The notes under the pieces are model-generated. The model saw only the letters and a list, made by a program, of their open reading frames with translations. It was not told the DNA's origin and ran no database searches. The position numbers and the translations under genes are program-made. From Desertivibrio insolitus (GTDB lineage Bacteria > Actinomycetota > Actinomycetes > Actinomycetales > Microbacteriaceae): DNA of 64,000 bases. Of this stretch, positions 9,439 through 17,158 are shown one piece after another (position 1 is the first letter of the stretch; each line of letters starts with the position of its first letter). The stretch covers positions 210,001 through 274,000 of the forward strand of contig NZ_JAFIQW010000003.1 in assembly GCF_017355965.1 (NCBI RefSeq), read 5' to 3'.

Positions 9439-9867
9439 ATGAGCAACACCGCAGCGCCTCTGAGCAAGTCCCCCAACCGTCTGCTGGGTGTCGTGTTCGG
9501 AGCTGTCTATCTTCTCGTCGGAATCCTCGGGTTCTTCGTCACAAGCGGAGTCGGCTTCTTCGACCCCGAGGGTGGCCTGCTCCTCGGCATCTTCGAGGTC
9601 AACATCTTCCACAACGTCGCGCACCTGCTGATCGGCGCGGCCCTGCTCCTCGCGGGCCTCTCGAGCGTCAGCGCGGCGAAGGCCACCAACACCACGGTTG
9701 GTGCCGCCTACCTGCTGCTCGGCATCGTCGGCCTCTTCATCACCGACAGCCCGGCCAACATCCTCGCGATCAACGGTGCGGACAACGTGCTGCACTTCCT
9801 CAGCGCCGCCCTGCTGCTGGTCGTGGGCCTCGGCGCCGAGCGCAACGCTCGCGCCGCGACCGTCTGA
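9439..9867 (+). CDS. DUF4383 family membrane protein
   Basis: A 142-residue protein with four predicted membrane helices: VVFGAVYLLVGILGFFV, FHNVAHLLIGAALLLAGL, VGAAYLLLGIVGLFI and VLHFLSAALLLVVGLG. Two NxxHxx-type segments (FHNVAHLLIG, ADNVLHFLSA) mark the two internal halves of the DUF4383 fold. Function unknown; common in actinobacteria. The start is fixed by AGGAGG at ideal spacing. The next gene encodes another small membrane protein but is separated by a terminator. Confidence 0.85.
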   Translation: MSNTAAPLSKSPNRLLGVVFGAVYLLVGILGFFVTSGVGFFDPEGGLLLGIFEVNIFHNVAHLLIGAALLLAGLSSVSAAKATNTTVGAAYLLLGIVGLFITDSPANILAINGADNVLHFLSAALLLVVGLGAERNARAATV

Positions 9868-9887
9868 TCCACCACACCCTCGGGACC

Positions 9888-9913
9888 GGGCCGGCGTGAC
9901 TCCACGCCGGCCC
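9888..9913 (+). terminator. Intrinsic terminator after the DUF4383 gene
   Basis: A perfect 11-bp stem (GGGCCGGCGTG / CACGCCGGCCC) with a 4-base loop, 20 bp after the stop codon. The T tract is short (GTCTC), as is usual at this base composition. Confidence 0.75.
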
Positions 9914-9981
9914 GTCTCACTACTCGAACACGGGCACCGTCGCACCCAGCGGCGCCCACCACAGGGACGGAAGGAGAGCTG

Positions 9982-10506
9982 ATGTCACAGATCGTCAAGG
10001 CGTGGCTCGCGACGGCAGCCCTCGGCGCCGGCGTGATCCACCTCTCGGTCGTCGTCAGCTCTCCTCTCCCCCTGGGCATCGCGATGTTCCTGGTCGGCGC
10101 GGCCGAACTCGCCTGGGCCCTCCTCGCGCTCACCCGGGACCGTCTCCCGCTCCCCCGCGCCACGCGGCTGCTGGCCCTCGTGCCCGTCGCGATCTGGGCG
10201 CTGCTGCTCGTCGCGAGCATCCTCGGCGCCGATGGCGCCGCCTCTCTGCTGCCGCTCGTGCCCATGGCGCTCGGCACGCTCTTCAACCTCTTCATCGCGA
10301 TCACGCTGTCGATCCAGCTGCGGTCGGGACGGGCGGATGCCGTGCGGCCCGCGCCCGCCGCCGGGCGCTACCTGCTCGGGCTCGCCGCGGGCGCCGCGGT
10401 CGTCGCGGCCATCACGACCCCGGCGCTGGCCGCGAGCGAGGCCGGCCTCTACGCCGTCCCGCACGGCGAGCACGGCATCACCGAGCCCGCCGGGCACGGG
10501 CACTAG
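9982..10506 (+). CDS. Small hypothetical membrane protein
   Basis: A 174-residue protein with about four membrane segments (residues 8-30, 32-50, 62-82, 88-105), a polar stretch (SGRADAVRPAPAAG) and a last hydrophobic segment ending in an AALAASEAG-like region. The tail is His-rich (PHGEHGITEPAGHGH) and could bind a metal, but this is speculation. A ribosome site GGAAGGAGA precedes the ATG. The last codons lie inside a 23-bp tandem duplication that includes the stop. Confidence 0.7.
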   Translation: MSQIVKAWLATAALGAGVIHLSVVVSSPLPLGIAMFLVGAAELAWALLALTRDRLPLPRATRLLALVPVAIWALLLVASILGADGAASLLPLVPMALGTLFNLFIAITLSIQLRSGRADAVRPAPAAGRYLLGLAAGAAVVAAITTPALAASEAGLYAVPHGEHGITEPAGHGH

Positions 10507-10533
10507 GCGCCGCCGGGCACGGGCACTAGGCGC
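10488..10533. repeat. 23-bp perfect tandem duplication spanning a stop codon
   Basis: Two identical 23-bp units (10488-10510 and 10511-10533) lie back to back; each contains GGGCACGGGCACTAGG. The first holds the end and TAG stop of the upstream gene, so the second is a non-coding echo. It looks like a recent slippage event and does not alter the protein. Confidence 0.85.
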
Positions 10534-10552
10534 ACGCCGCCCCCTTCGCCGG

Positions 10553-11857
10553 TCAGCTCGCGGCGGGTGCCGCCGTCTTGACGCTCGACGCCGCACGGGC
10601 ATCCGCCATGAACCGCCGCACGTCGAGGTCGACGATGATGTCCGCAGGACGCAGCGGCCGCGTCAGGTACAGCCCCCCGAGCGAGGTGATGCGGCTGAGC
10701 GCGACGTAGGTCTGGCCCGGGCTGAACACCCGGCTGCCGAGGTCGACGATCGCGCGGTCGTACGTCGCGCCCTGCGACTTGTGGATCGTCACGCCCCACG
10801 CCGCCCGCAGGGGGAACTGCGTGAACTCGGCGACGACCTCCTTCTTCAGCTCCTGCGTCGCCTGCGAATAGGAGTAGCGGTACTTCTCCCACGTCTGCGG
10901 CAGCACCTCGAACTCCTCCTGGCCGACCTCGACGAACACCGTCTGACCGATCTTCGAGACAGTGCCGACCGTGCCGTTCACCCAGCGCTGGTCCTGGTCG
11001 TTGCGCAGGAACATGACCCGGGCGCCGACCTTCAGCTGCAGGGCCTCGTCGGCCGGGTACGCGCGCCCGCCGAACTCGCCGTTGATCTCCGCCTTCGCCG
11101 TCAGCGCGCGCCCCGGCAGGCGCTCGAGGGCCGCCTTGTTGATGCGGTTGACGGTGTCGTTGCGGGTCGCGAGCGTGATGACGTCGTCGGATGGCGCGGG
11201 GCGGGCACCCGCGGCGTTCAAGGCGCCGGCGATGTCGGCGGTGACCCGGCCGTGCCGCACTGCCGTGAGCATCGCCTTGAAGTCGTCGTCGTGCTGGCGG
11301 TGGATCTCGCGCAGCTCGATGATCGTGAGCGGCGTCTGCTCCCACACCTTCGCGTCGAAGAACCAGATGGAGCGGTAGCGGTCGCGGAAGTACGCCCGCT
11401 CCTCGCCGTCGCCCGGCACCGGTGCCAGCTGGTACGGGTCGCCGAACAGCACGACCTGCACGCCACCGAAGGGCTCGTGCTTCTTCTGCCGCGCGAGCCG
11501 CAGGCTGCGGTCCATCGCGTCGAGCAGGTCGGCGTTGACCATCGAGACCTCGTCGATGACGAGGGTGTCGATCGTGTTGAGCAGCTTGCGGAGCTCCGGC
11601 GTCTGCTCGAGCTCGGAGTCGGCGACGACCCCGATCGGCAGCCGGAACAGCGAGTGGATCGTCTGCCCGCCGACGTTGAGCGCGGCGACGCCGGTGGGCG
11701 CGCAGATGACGATCTGCTTCGACGTGTGCCACGACAGGTGGTTCAGCAGCGTCGACTTGCCCGTGCCCGCGCGGCCGGTGACGAAGAAGTGCTCCCGGCT
11801 GTTCTCGATGAGGTCGAAGACGGCCTTCTGCTCCGGTGAGAGCGGCAGGTCGGTCAC
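10553..11857 (-). CDS. PIF1-like ATP-dependent DNA helicase
   Basis: A 434-residue superfamily 1 helicase. Walker A is GRAGTGKST (about 25-33), the Walker B region is TLVIDEVSMVNADLLD, motif III is VVLFGDPYQLAPV, and the C-terminal UvrD_C_2-like part contains WGVTIHKSQGATYDRAIVDL and QTYVALSRITSLGGLYL. These are the signatures of the PIF1/RecD2/TraA group; the role is probably 5'-3' unwinding in replication or recombination. The reading frame extends 218 codons further, but GTG at 11857 with GGAGG upstream is the start because the preceding residues are low-complexity antisense. Confidence 0.88.
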   Translation of the reverse strand: MTDLPLSPEQKAVFDLIENSREHFFVTGRAGTGKSTLLNHLSWHTSKQIVICAPTGVAALNVGGQTIHSLFRLPIGVVADSELEQTPELRKLLNTIDTLVIDEVSMVNADLLDAMDRSLRLARQKKHEPFGGVQVVLFGDPYQLAPVPGDGEERAYFRDRYRSIWFFDAKVWEQTPLTIIELREIHRQHDDDFKAMLTAVRHGRVTADIAGALNAAGARPAPSDDVITLATRNDTVNRINKAALERLPGRALTAKAEINGEFGGRAYPADEALQLKVGARVMFLRNDQDQRWVNGTVGTVSKIGQTVFVEVGQEEFEVLPQTWEKYRYSYSQATQELKKEVVAEFTQFPLRAAWGVTIHKSQGATYDRAIVDLGSRVFSPGQTYVALSRITSLGGLYLTRPLRPADIIVDLDVRRFMADARAASSVKTAAPAAS

Positions 11858-11971
11858 GACGATCCTCCGAGGGCGCGGGCGAAGCGCCGCCGGGCGGGCG
11901 GCGACGCGCCCCAGGGTACCCGCTCGTTCCGCCGCGGGGGCGGGAGCGGGCCGCGACCCTAGGATTGCGGC

Positions 11972-12952
11972 ATGACGGGGGCTGGGGAGGACAGGCGGCC
12001 CCGGCGCACCCTCGTGCTCGTGCTGCTCGCGGCGCTCGCGCTGGCCTTCGCCGCGACGGTCACCGCCCTGAACCTCACGCTGTACAGCGCGTCCGGCTTC
12101 GTGTCGGGATACCTGCAGGCGCTCGCCCGCGGCGACGCGGAGGGCGCCCTCACGACCCCGGGCGTCGAGCTGCCCGACGGCGCCGACGACGCCCTCGCGG
12201 CGACCGGCGCCTTGAGCGGGCCCCGCGGCATCCGGATCACCAACGTCGCCGACGCCTCGGACGGCACCCGCGCGGTCACGGCCGAGTACTCCCTCGCCGG
12301 CTCGACGCATCGCACCCGGTTCACGATCACGCCGGAGTCCGCGCTGCTCGGCCTCTTCGCCCGCTGGAGCTTCGTCGACTCCCCCGTCGCGACGCTCGAG
12401 ATCACCCCGCGCGGCATCGACGACTACGAGGTCGGCACCGTGACGGTGACGGATGCCGCCGCGCCAGCCGCATACGCGGTGCTGGTGCCCGCCGCGTACG
12501 AGCTCGATCACGAGTCACGGCTCGTGACCACGGACGACGTCGAGGTCGCCGTCACCGAGCCGGCGTCGACGGTGCGCACGGAACTCCAGGCGCAGGCCTC
12601 GGAGGAGTTCGTGGGGCTGATCCAGGAGCAACTCGAGAGCTACCTCGACGAGCAGTGCGCCACCCAGGAGGTGCTGCAGCCGACCGGCTGCCCGTTCGGA
12701 CGGGTCATCGGCGACCGCATCCGCGGCGTGCCGCGCTGGTCGATCGCGCAGTACCCGCAGGTGAGCCTGCAGCCGGGCGCGGCGCCCGGGGAGTGGGTGA
12801 TGCCCGCGGCATCCGGCGCCGCGCACCTCGTCGTCGAGGTCGTGTCGATCTTCGACGGCACGGTGTCGACGCTCGACGAGGACGTGCCGTTCCAGGTGGC
12901 CTACACGATCACGGTGGGCGACGACGGCGGGATCGACATCCGCGCGAGCTGA
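11972..12952 (+). CDS. Hypothetical membrane-anchored extracytoplasmic protein
   Basis: A 326-residue protein with a short basic N-terminus and one membrane segment (TLVLVLLAALALAFAATVTALNL), then an exported region. The exported part seems to contain two copies of a small alpha+beta unit resembling NTF2-like lumazine-binding domains: a first around FVSGYLQALARGDAEGALT and a second around EFVGLIQEQLESYLDEQC. Cys residues in DEQCATQEVLQPTGCPFG could form a disulfide. It is divergent from the helicase; no function can be assigned. Confidence 0.7.
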   Translation: MTGAGEDRRPRRTLVLVLLAALALAFAATVTALNLTLYSASGFVSGYLQALARGDAEGALTTPGVELPDGADDALAATGALSGPRGIRITNVADASDGTRAVTAEYSLAGSTHRTRFTITPESALLGLFARWSFVDSPVATLEITPRGIDDYEVGTVTVTDAAAPAAYAVLVPAAYELDHESRLVTTDDVEVAVTEPASTVRTELQAQASEEFVGLIQEQLESYLDEQCATQEVLQPTGCPFGRVIGDRIRGVPRWSIAQYPQVSLQPGAAPGEWVMPAASGAAHLVVEVVSIFDGTVSTLDEDVPFQVAYTITVGDDGGIDIRAS

Positions 12953-12971
12953 GCCCAGCCGGCAGCGGGCG

Positions 12972-14960
12972 CTACCGCCGCGACGTCGGCGTCTTCTGCA
13001 TCCGCGCGAGCATCTCGTTGTACTCGTTCAGCTCGGCGTCGTTCGTCCGCTCGGCCTGACGGTCGAGGCGCTTCGTCTCGCGGGCGTCGCTGCGGCTCCA
13101 CTGCACGGCCACGAGCACGGCCATCGCGAGCGTCGGGATCTCGCCGATGCTCCACGCGATGCCGCCGCCGGCCTGCTGATCCGCGAGGGCGCTGAGGCCC
13201 CAGTCGCGACCCATCGCGCCGTACCAGTCCGCGAGCAGCAGCCCGGTGCCCTGCATGAGGGCGAGCCCGAAGAACGCGTGGAACGCCATCGTCGCGAGCA
13301 ACAGCACGAGCCGCAGCGGGTAGGGGGCGCGGTAGGGAAGCGGGTCGATGCCGACGAGCGCCTGCGCGAACAGGAAGCCCGACAGCAGGAAGTGCACGAT
13401 CATCCACTGGTGACCGAGGTGGTCGGTCGTCGCCCAGCGGAACAGCGGCGAGTAGTAGAACAGCCAGAGCGAGCCGGCCCAGATGACGGCGGCGACGATC
13501 GGGTTGGTGAGCACGGCCGCGAACTTGGAGTGCACGAAGAGCAGCAGCCACTCGCGGCCGCCGCGGGTGCCGTCCTCGCGCTTGCGGATGGCGCGCAGCC
13601 CGAGCGTGATGGGGGCGCCGAGCACGAGCAGCAGCGGCACCGCCATCGTCAGCAGCATGTGCGCGAGCATGTGCACGCTGAAGAGGTAGCTCTCGTAGAC
13701 GTTGACGCCGCCGTTGGTCACGTAGGCGAGCAGGGCGAGCCCGGCGAGCCAGGGGAGGGTGCGGCGCAGCGGCCAGCGGTCGCCCCGGCGGTGCAGGCGC
13801 ACGACGGCGGCGACATAGAAGAACGCGAGGAACGCCGTCAGCAGCAGCCAGACGAGGTCGATCCGCCACTCGGTGAAGTACCGGGCGGTCGTGAGCTCGG
13901 GCGGCAGCGCCTCGCCGGTCAGCAGCTCGGCGGGCGTGGGGGCGGTCTGGTCGGTCGCGGCGACCTCGTCGACCGGGGGAGCGGTGCGGGCGAGGGCGGA
14001 TGCCACGCCGCTCGCGATGCCCATGAAGGCGAGCTCGGCCACGACGAACAGCCAGAACGGCCGCCCCTCGTCGCCGCGCACGATGCGGTCGATGAGCACG
14101 CGGCGGTGCACGAGCCCGAACAGGCCGAGCGCGCCGAGGGCCGCGACCTTGACGAGCACGAGCACGCCGTACTCCGTGCCCAGGCCGTCGAAGCCGCCGA
14201 CGCGGATCGCCGCGCTGACGTAGCCGCTGATCGCGACGACGACGAAGCTGACGAGCGCGACGGTCGAGTAGCGGGTGAGCACGCGACCGAGCTCGCCCTC
14301 CGCGAGCTGCTTGCGCACCAGCAGGATGACGAGCAGCCCGCCGAGCCACACGGCCGCGAAGATGAGGTGCAGCAGCAGGGCGCTCACGGCCTCGTCGTGG
14401 TTCTCCGTGCCGCCGGCGTGACCCTGCCGGGCCATCGGCACGAGCCCGATCACGGCGAAGCCGAACACGAACGCGAGCGCGGTCTGGTTGCGCACGGCGA
14501 AGCACAGCACCGTGACGCCCGCGGCGATGAGGATCGTGGCGAGCCAGGCCTGGCCGAGCTCGATGGTCGTGAAGAACGTCGACAGCTGCGCGCCGAACCG
14601 CTCGTCGAGCGTGACGGGCACCGCGTAGATGCTGAGGAACGTGAAGAACGCGGTGGCGGTGGCCGCGACGGTCCACAGGCCGGCGCCGGCGGCTGCGAGG
14701 TCGAGGGAGCGGTTGTACGCGGGGGAGTCGCGGCGGAACGCGAAGCACGTCAGCAGCAGCGCGCCGATCGCGAGCGCTGCCCCGAGGTTGACCACGAGCT
14801 TCGCCGCCGGGAGACCCCAGCGCACGACGGGCCCGGGATCGAGCAGCGCGAGCGGCGCCGCGCCCCCGCCGTAACCCAGCGCGAGCACGAGCGCGAGAAG
14901 GGCGGCGGCGAGCAGGGCGGCAGGCCCGGCCACGCGGAGCGTTCGAGGCATCACGACCAT
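12972..14960 (-). CDS. CopD-CtaG fusion (copper transport / cytochrome c oxidase assembly)
   Basis: A large polytopic protein of about 662 residues. The N-terminal half matches the CopD copper-resistance family (LLHLIFAAVWLGGLLVILLVRKQL, HAGGTENHDEAVS). The C-terminal half matches the caa3-type assembly factor CtaG (YESYLFSVHMLAHMLLTMAVPLLLVLGAP, HQWMIVHFLLSGFLFA), with the conserved membrane His residues. In actinobacteria this fusion is thought to deliver copper to cytochrome c oxidase. I chose the ATG of MVVMPRTLRV, 13 codons inside the longest frame. A C-terminal charged tail (ETKRLDRQAERTNDAELNEY) follows the last membrane segment. Confidence 0.85.
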   Translation of the reverse strand: MVVMPRTLRVAGPAALLAAALLALVLALGYGGGAAPLALLDPGPVVRWGLPAAKLVVNLGAALAIGALLLTCFAFRRDSPAYNRSLDLAAAGAGLWTVAATATAFFTFLSIYAVPVTLDERFGAQLSTFFTTIELGQAWLATILIAAGVTVLCFAVRNQTALAFVFGFAVIGLVPMARQGHAGGTENHDEAVSALLLHLIFAAVWLGGLLVILLVRKQLAEGELGRVLTRYSTVALVSFVVVAISGYVSAAIRVGGFDGLGTEYGVLVLVKVAALGALGLFGLVHRRVLIDRIVRGDEGRPFWLFVVAELAFMGIASGVASALARTAPPVDEVAATDQTAPTPAELLTGEALPPELTTARYFTEWRIDLVWLLLTAFLAFFYVAAVVRLHRRGDRWPLRRTLPWLAGLALLAYVTNGGVNVYESYLFSVHMLAHMLLTMAVPLLLVLGAPITLGLRAIRKREDGTRGGREWLLLFVHSKFAAVLTNPIVAAVIWAGSLWLFYYSPLFRWATTDHLGHQWMIVHFLLSGFLFAQALVGIDPLPYRAPYPLRLVLLLATMAFHAFFGLALMQGTGLLLADWYGAMGRDWGLSALADQQAGGGIAWSIGEIPTLAMAVLVAVQWSRSDARETKRLDRQAERTNDAELNEYNEMLARMQKTPTSRR

Positions 14961-15010
14961 TATTCGTTCCACGGAGCCCGAGCGCTGGGCCCGGGTCATC
15001 CGTCGCTCAA

Positions 15011-15048
15011 CGCGAAAAAGGGGATGTCATGGACATCCCCTTTTCGCG
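15011..15048 (-). terminator. Strong intrinsic terminator downstream of hup
   Basis: Long inverted repeat with arms CGCGAAAAAGGGGATGTC and GACATCCCCTTTTCGCG (17 paired bases, one extra A) around a 3-base ATG loop, 12 bp after the hup stop. The A/T-rich outer stem supplies the U tract when read from the minus strand and could also block read-through from the convergent side. Confidence 0.9.
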
Positions 15049-15060
15049 CGTGAAGCAGAT

Positions 15061-15348
15061 TTACTTGGCGGCAGCCTTGAGCTTGCTGCCGGCGCTGATC
15101 TTGACGCCGTAACCCTCGGCGATCTCGATCGACTCACCGGTCTGCGGGTTGCGACCCGTGCGAGCGGCGCGGTGGGTGCGCTCGACGGCGAGCCAACCGG
15201 GGATCGAAACCTTCGTGCCCTCGCCGACCGACTTCGAGAGAACCGAGAACAGGCCGTCGATGACGCCGTTCACAGTGCTCTGGCTCTGGCCGGACTCGGC
15301 AGCGATCGCTGCCACGAGCTCGGTACGGTTGAGAGAGTTTTCAGCCAT
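15061..15348 (-). CDS. hup: HU family DNA-binding protein
   Basis: A 95-residue nucleoid protein: N-terminal helices NRTELVAAIAAESGQSQSTVNGVIDGLFSVL, the signature GWLAVERTHRAARTGRNPQTGE with the DNA-inserting Pro of RNPQTG, and a final SAGSKLKAAAK. It is the short form, lacking the Lys/Ala-rich tail of mycobacterial HupB. The start at MAENSLN is fixed by AGGAGG six bases upstream; the frame extends further but without sense. It has its own promoter candidate and terminator. Confidence 0.95.
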   Translation of the reverse strand: MAENSLNRTELVAAIAAESGQSQSTVNGVIDGLFSVLSKSVGEGTKVSIPGWLAVERTHRAARTGRNPQTGESIEIAEGYGVKISAGSKLKAAAK

Positions 15349-15367
15349 ATTTGTCCTCCTCGGACCT

Positions 15368-15396
15368 AAGCAATCAGCTACTCCCCTGAGTGTCAA
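15368..15396 (-). promoter_or_regulatory. Candidate hup promoter
   Basis: Read on the minus strand, TTGACA (15396-15391) is followed after 17 bp by TTGCTT (15373-15368), about 20 bp before the hup start codon. The -35 lies inside a small dyad (CTGAGT...ACTCAG). Confidence 0.4.
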
Positions 15397-15418
15397 TACT
15401 CAGAGAACCGCGGAAAAC

Positions 15419-15724
15419 CTACCAGCTTGACTTCGTGATACCGGGAAGTTCGCCCTGGTGGGCCATCTTCCGGAAGCGCACACGCGAGATTCCGTAGTCG
15501 CGGAGGTTGCCCCGGGGGCGTCCGTCGATCGCGTCGCGGTTGCGGACGCGGATCGGCGAAGCGTCGCGGGGGAGCTTCTGCAGACCGAGGCGGGCGGCCT
15601 CGCGGGACTCGTCGGTGCCGTTCGGGTCGACGAGAGCCTTCTTCAGCTCGGCGCGACGCTCGGCGTAGCGCGCGACGACGGCCTTGCGCTGCTCGTTCTT
15701 GGCGATCTTGCTCTTCTTGGCCAT
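15419..15724 (-). CDS. rpsN: 30S ribosomal protein S14, zinc-independent (Cys-less) type
   Basis: A 101-residue S14 with the family ending [15 protein letters not shown] and the core [26 protein letters not shown]. It contains no cysteine, so it is the long C-minus form that does not bind zinc, in contrast to the roughly 61-residue zinc-ribbon S14 usually found in the actinobacterial spc operon. It is the last gene of rpmB-rpmG-rpsN, starting 5 bp after the rpmG stop. Confidence 0.95.
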   Translation of the reverse strand: MAKKSKIAKNEQRKAVVARYAERRAELKKALVDPNGTDESREAARLGLQKLPRDASPIRVRNRDAIDGRPRGNLRDYGISRVRFRKMAHQGELPGITKSSW

Positions 15725-15729
15725 TGTGG

Positions 15730-15897
15730 TTAGCGCTCCTCGCGGAATTCGACGTGCTTGCGGACCACCGGGTCGTACTTCTTCAGCACGAGGCGGTCGG
15801 GGTCGTTGCGGCGGTTCTTGCGGGTCACGTAGGTGTACCCGGTACCGGCGGTCGACCGAAGCTTGATGATCGGGCGGACGTCCTGCTGCTTGGCCAT
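15730..15897 (-). CDS. rpmG: 50S ribosomal protein L33, zinc-independent type
   Basis: A 55-residue L33: [37 protein letters not shown] and a C-terminus [11 protein letters not shown] where zinc-binding L33 proteins have two CxxC pairs. All cysteines are absent, as in E. coli L33. Its ATG overlaps the rpmB stop by one base (TGATG), so it is translationally coupled. Confidence 0.95.
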   Translation of the reverse strand: MAKQQDVRPIIKLRSTAGTGYTYVTRKNRRNDPDRLVLKKYDPVVRKHVEFREER

Positions 15898-16133
15898 CAG
15901 ATCTTCTCCCCACGGGCCAGAAGGTCCTTGACCACGGACTCGATGCCGCGGGCGTCGATGACCTTGATGCCCTTCGCGCTGAGCGTCAGCGTCACGTTAC
16001 GGCGCAGCGAGGGGACGTAGTACGTCTTCTTCTGCACGTTCGGGTCGAACCGACGCTTCGTGCGGCGGTGCGAGTGTGAGATGTTGTGTCCGAAACCGGG
16101 AACGGCTCCGGTCACCTGGCAGACTGCTGCCAC
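15897..16133 (-). CDS. rpmB: 50S ribosomal protein L28, zinc-independent type
   Basis: A 78-residue L28 with the start [31 protein letters not shown] and the end [11 protein letters not shown], closely following the E. coli type. It has only one Cys and lacks the paired CxxC motifs of zinc-binding L28. The start is GTG with AGGAGG upstream. First gene of the three-gene C-minus ribosomal operon; an 18-bp perfect palindrome lies immediately upstream. Confidence 0.95.
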   Translation of the reverse strand: MAAVCQVTGAVPGFGHNISHSHRRTKRRFDPNVQKKTYYVPSLRRNVTLTLSAKGIKVIDARGIESVVKDLLARGEKI

Positions 16134-16151
16134 GGTTTCCTCCTAGCTACC

Positions 16152-16169
16152 GTAGGGCGATCGCCCTAC
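16152..16169. promoter_or_regulatory. 18-bp perfect palindrome upstream of rpmB
   Basis: GTAGGGCGATCGCCCTAC is a perfect dyad 18 bp upstream of the rpmB start codon, next to its ribosome site. It may act as a repressor operator or as a leader hairpin for autoregulation. It does not resemble the TGAGAAC-type sites upstream of znuA. Confidence 0.5.
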
Positions 16170-16306
16170 CCAAGGTCACTTGTCGGCACGCGAGATCCCC
16201 GCTTCGAGAAGAGGGGGTGCGTACAGGTGAACGCGCGGATGTCCCGCGCGGCCAAACATCAAGAGTACGGCACCACGGATGCCACGGCAAGGCTGAGTCC
16301 TCCCGA

Positions 16307-16514
16307 CGGTCGAGTAGGCGCGAAACGGCCGTATCGAGACTCCCGCGCCTCGCCGACTGTGCACTAAGTGCTGCTTCTGCCGCCGGATGCAGCACTTTCT
16401 GCACACTCGCCGGTCGAGTAGGCGCGAAACGGCCGTATCGCGACCCGCCCACCCCGCCGACTGTGCACCGAGTGCTGTTTCTGCCGCGGAACGCAGCACT
16501 TACCGCACACTCGC
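16307..16514. repeat. Two tandem 104-bp composite repeat units
   Basis: Unit 1 (16307-16410) and unit 2 (16411-16514) are similar over their whole length. Each begins CGGTCGAGTAGGCGCGAAAC followed by GGCCGTATCG, and then carries an imperfect hairpin whose arms are GACTGTGCAC-x-GAGTGCTG-like and CAGCACTT-xx-GCACACTCG. They resemble REP/MITE-type non-coding elements with GTCGAGTA...TATCGAGAC ends that I recall from Microbacteriaceae genomes. They sit in the gap between zur and rpmB. Confidence 0.75.
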
Positions 16515-16762
16515 TGCTCGCTGAGGATGCCCCAGAGCTCACGGCACCCCCGGTGGCCGCGGCCGCCCAGCGGTCCGCGCCCATACCCGCCCGCCCGCGA
16601 GTGTACGGATTCTGCTGTCCCGCCCTGCGGCGCTTAGCAGTTTGGTACTCTCGGCGACCCCGGGCTGCCGCGGCCCAGGGTGAAGCCCGAAGGGGACGGG
16701 GCCCGAGGGGGACTGGGCCCGAGGCATCCGGATGCCGCCCAGCGGCAGCAGCGGCGAGAGGC
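16515..16762. other. Non-coding remainder of the zur-rpmB gap
   Basis: Apart from the palindrome and the tandem repeats, the 629-bp gap holds no convincing gene. The part next to the zur stop is GC-rich with short GGGCCC-containing dyads (16660-16720) that may terminate zur transcription. Confidence 0.4.
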
Positions 16763-17158
16763 TCAGCGCGTGGCGCCGGCGGCCGCGCACTTCGCGCAGA
16801 CCCCGAACACGTCGACGACGTGCTCCGCCTGGGTGAAGCCGTGCTCGGCGGCGACCTGCTGCGCCCAGAGCTCGACGGGGTCGGCCTCGATCTCGACGGT
16901 CAACCCGCAGTTGCGGCAGATGAGGTGGTGGTGGTGGCTGCCGGGGGTGCAGGCGCGGTAGAGCGCCTCGCCCTCCTGCTGCAGCGAGTCCGCCTCGCCC
17001 TCGCTCGCGAGGTCGGCGAGCGCGCGGTACACGGTCGCGAGGCCGATCGACGAGCCCTGCTCACGCAGGCCGGAGTGCAGCGCCTGCGCGCTGACGAAGC
17101 CCTCGGACTCGCCGAGGGCGTTGCGCACCGCCTCGCGCTGCCACGTGTTCCGCTTCAT
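16763..17158 (-). CDS. zur: Fur-family regulator, probable zinc uptake regulator Zur
   Basis: A 131-residue Fur-family repressor. The winged helix is at about 1-80 (TWQREAVRNALGESEGFVSAQAL, IGLATVYRALADLASEGEAD). The dimerisation domain has the HHHH cluster of GSHHHHLICRNCGLTVEIE and two CxxC pairs (CRNC, CAKC) for the structural zinc. Its position as the last gene of a znu zinc-import operon, overlapping the permease by 4 bp, argues for Zur rather than an iron or manganese regulator. Confidence 0.9.
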   Translation of the reverse strand: MKRNTWQREAVRNALGESEGFVSAQALHSGLREQGSSIGLATVYRALADLASEGEADSLQQEGEALYRACTPGSHHHHLICRNCGLTVEIEADPVELWAQQVAAEHGFTQAEHVVDVFGVCAKCAAAGATR

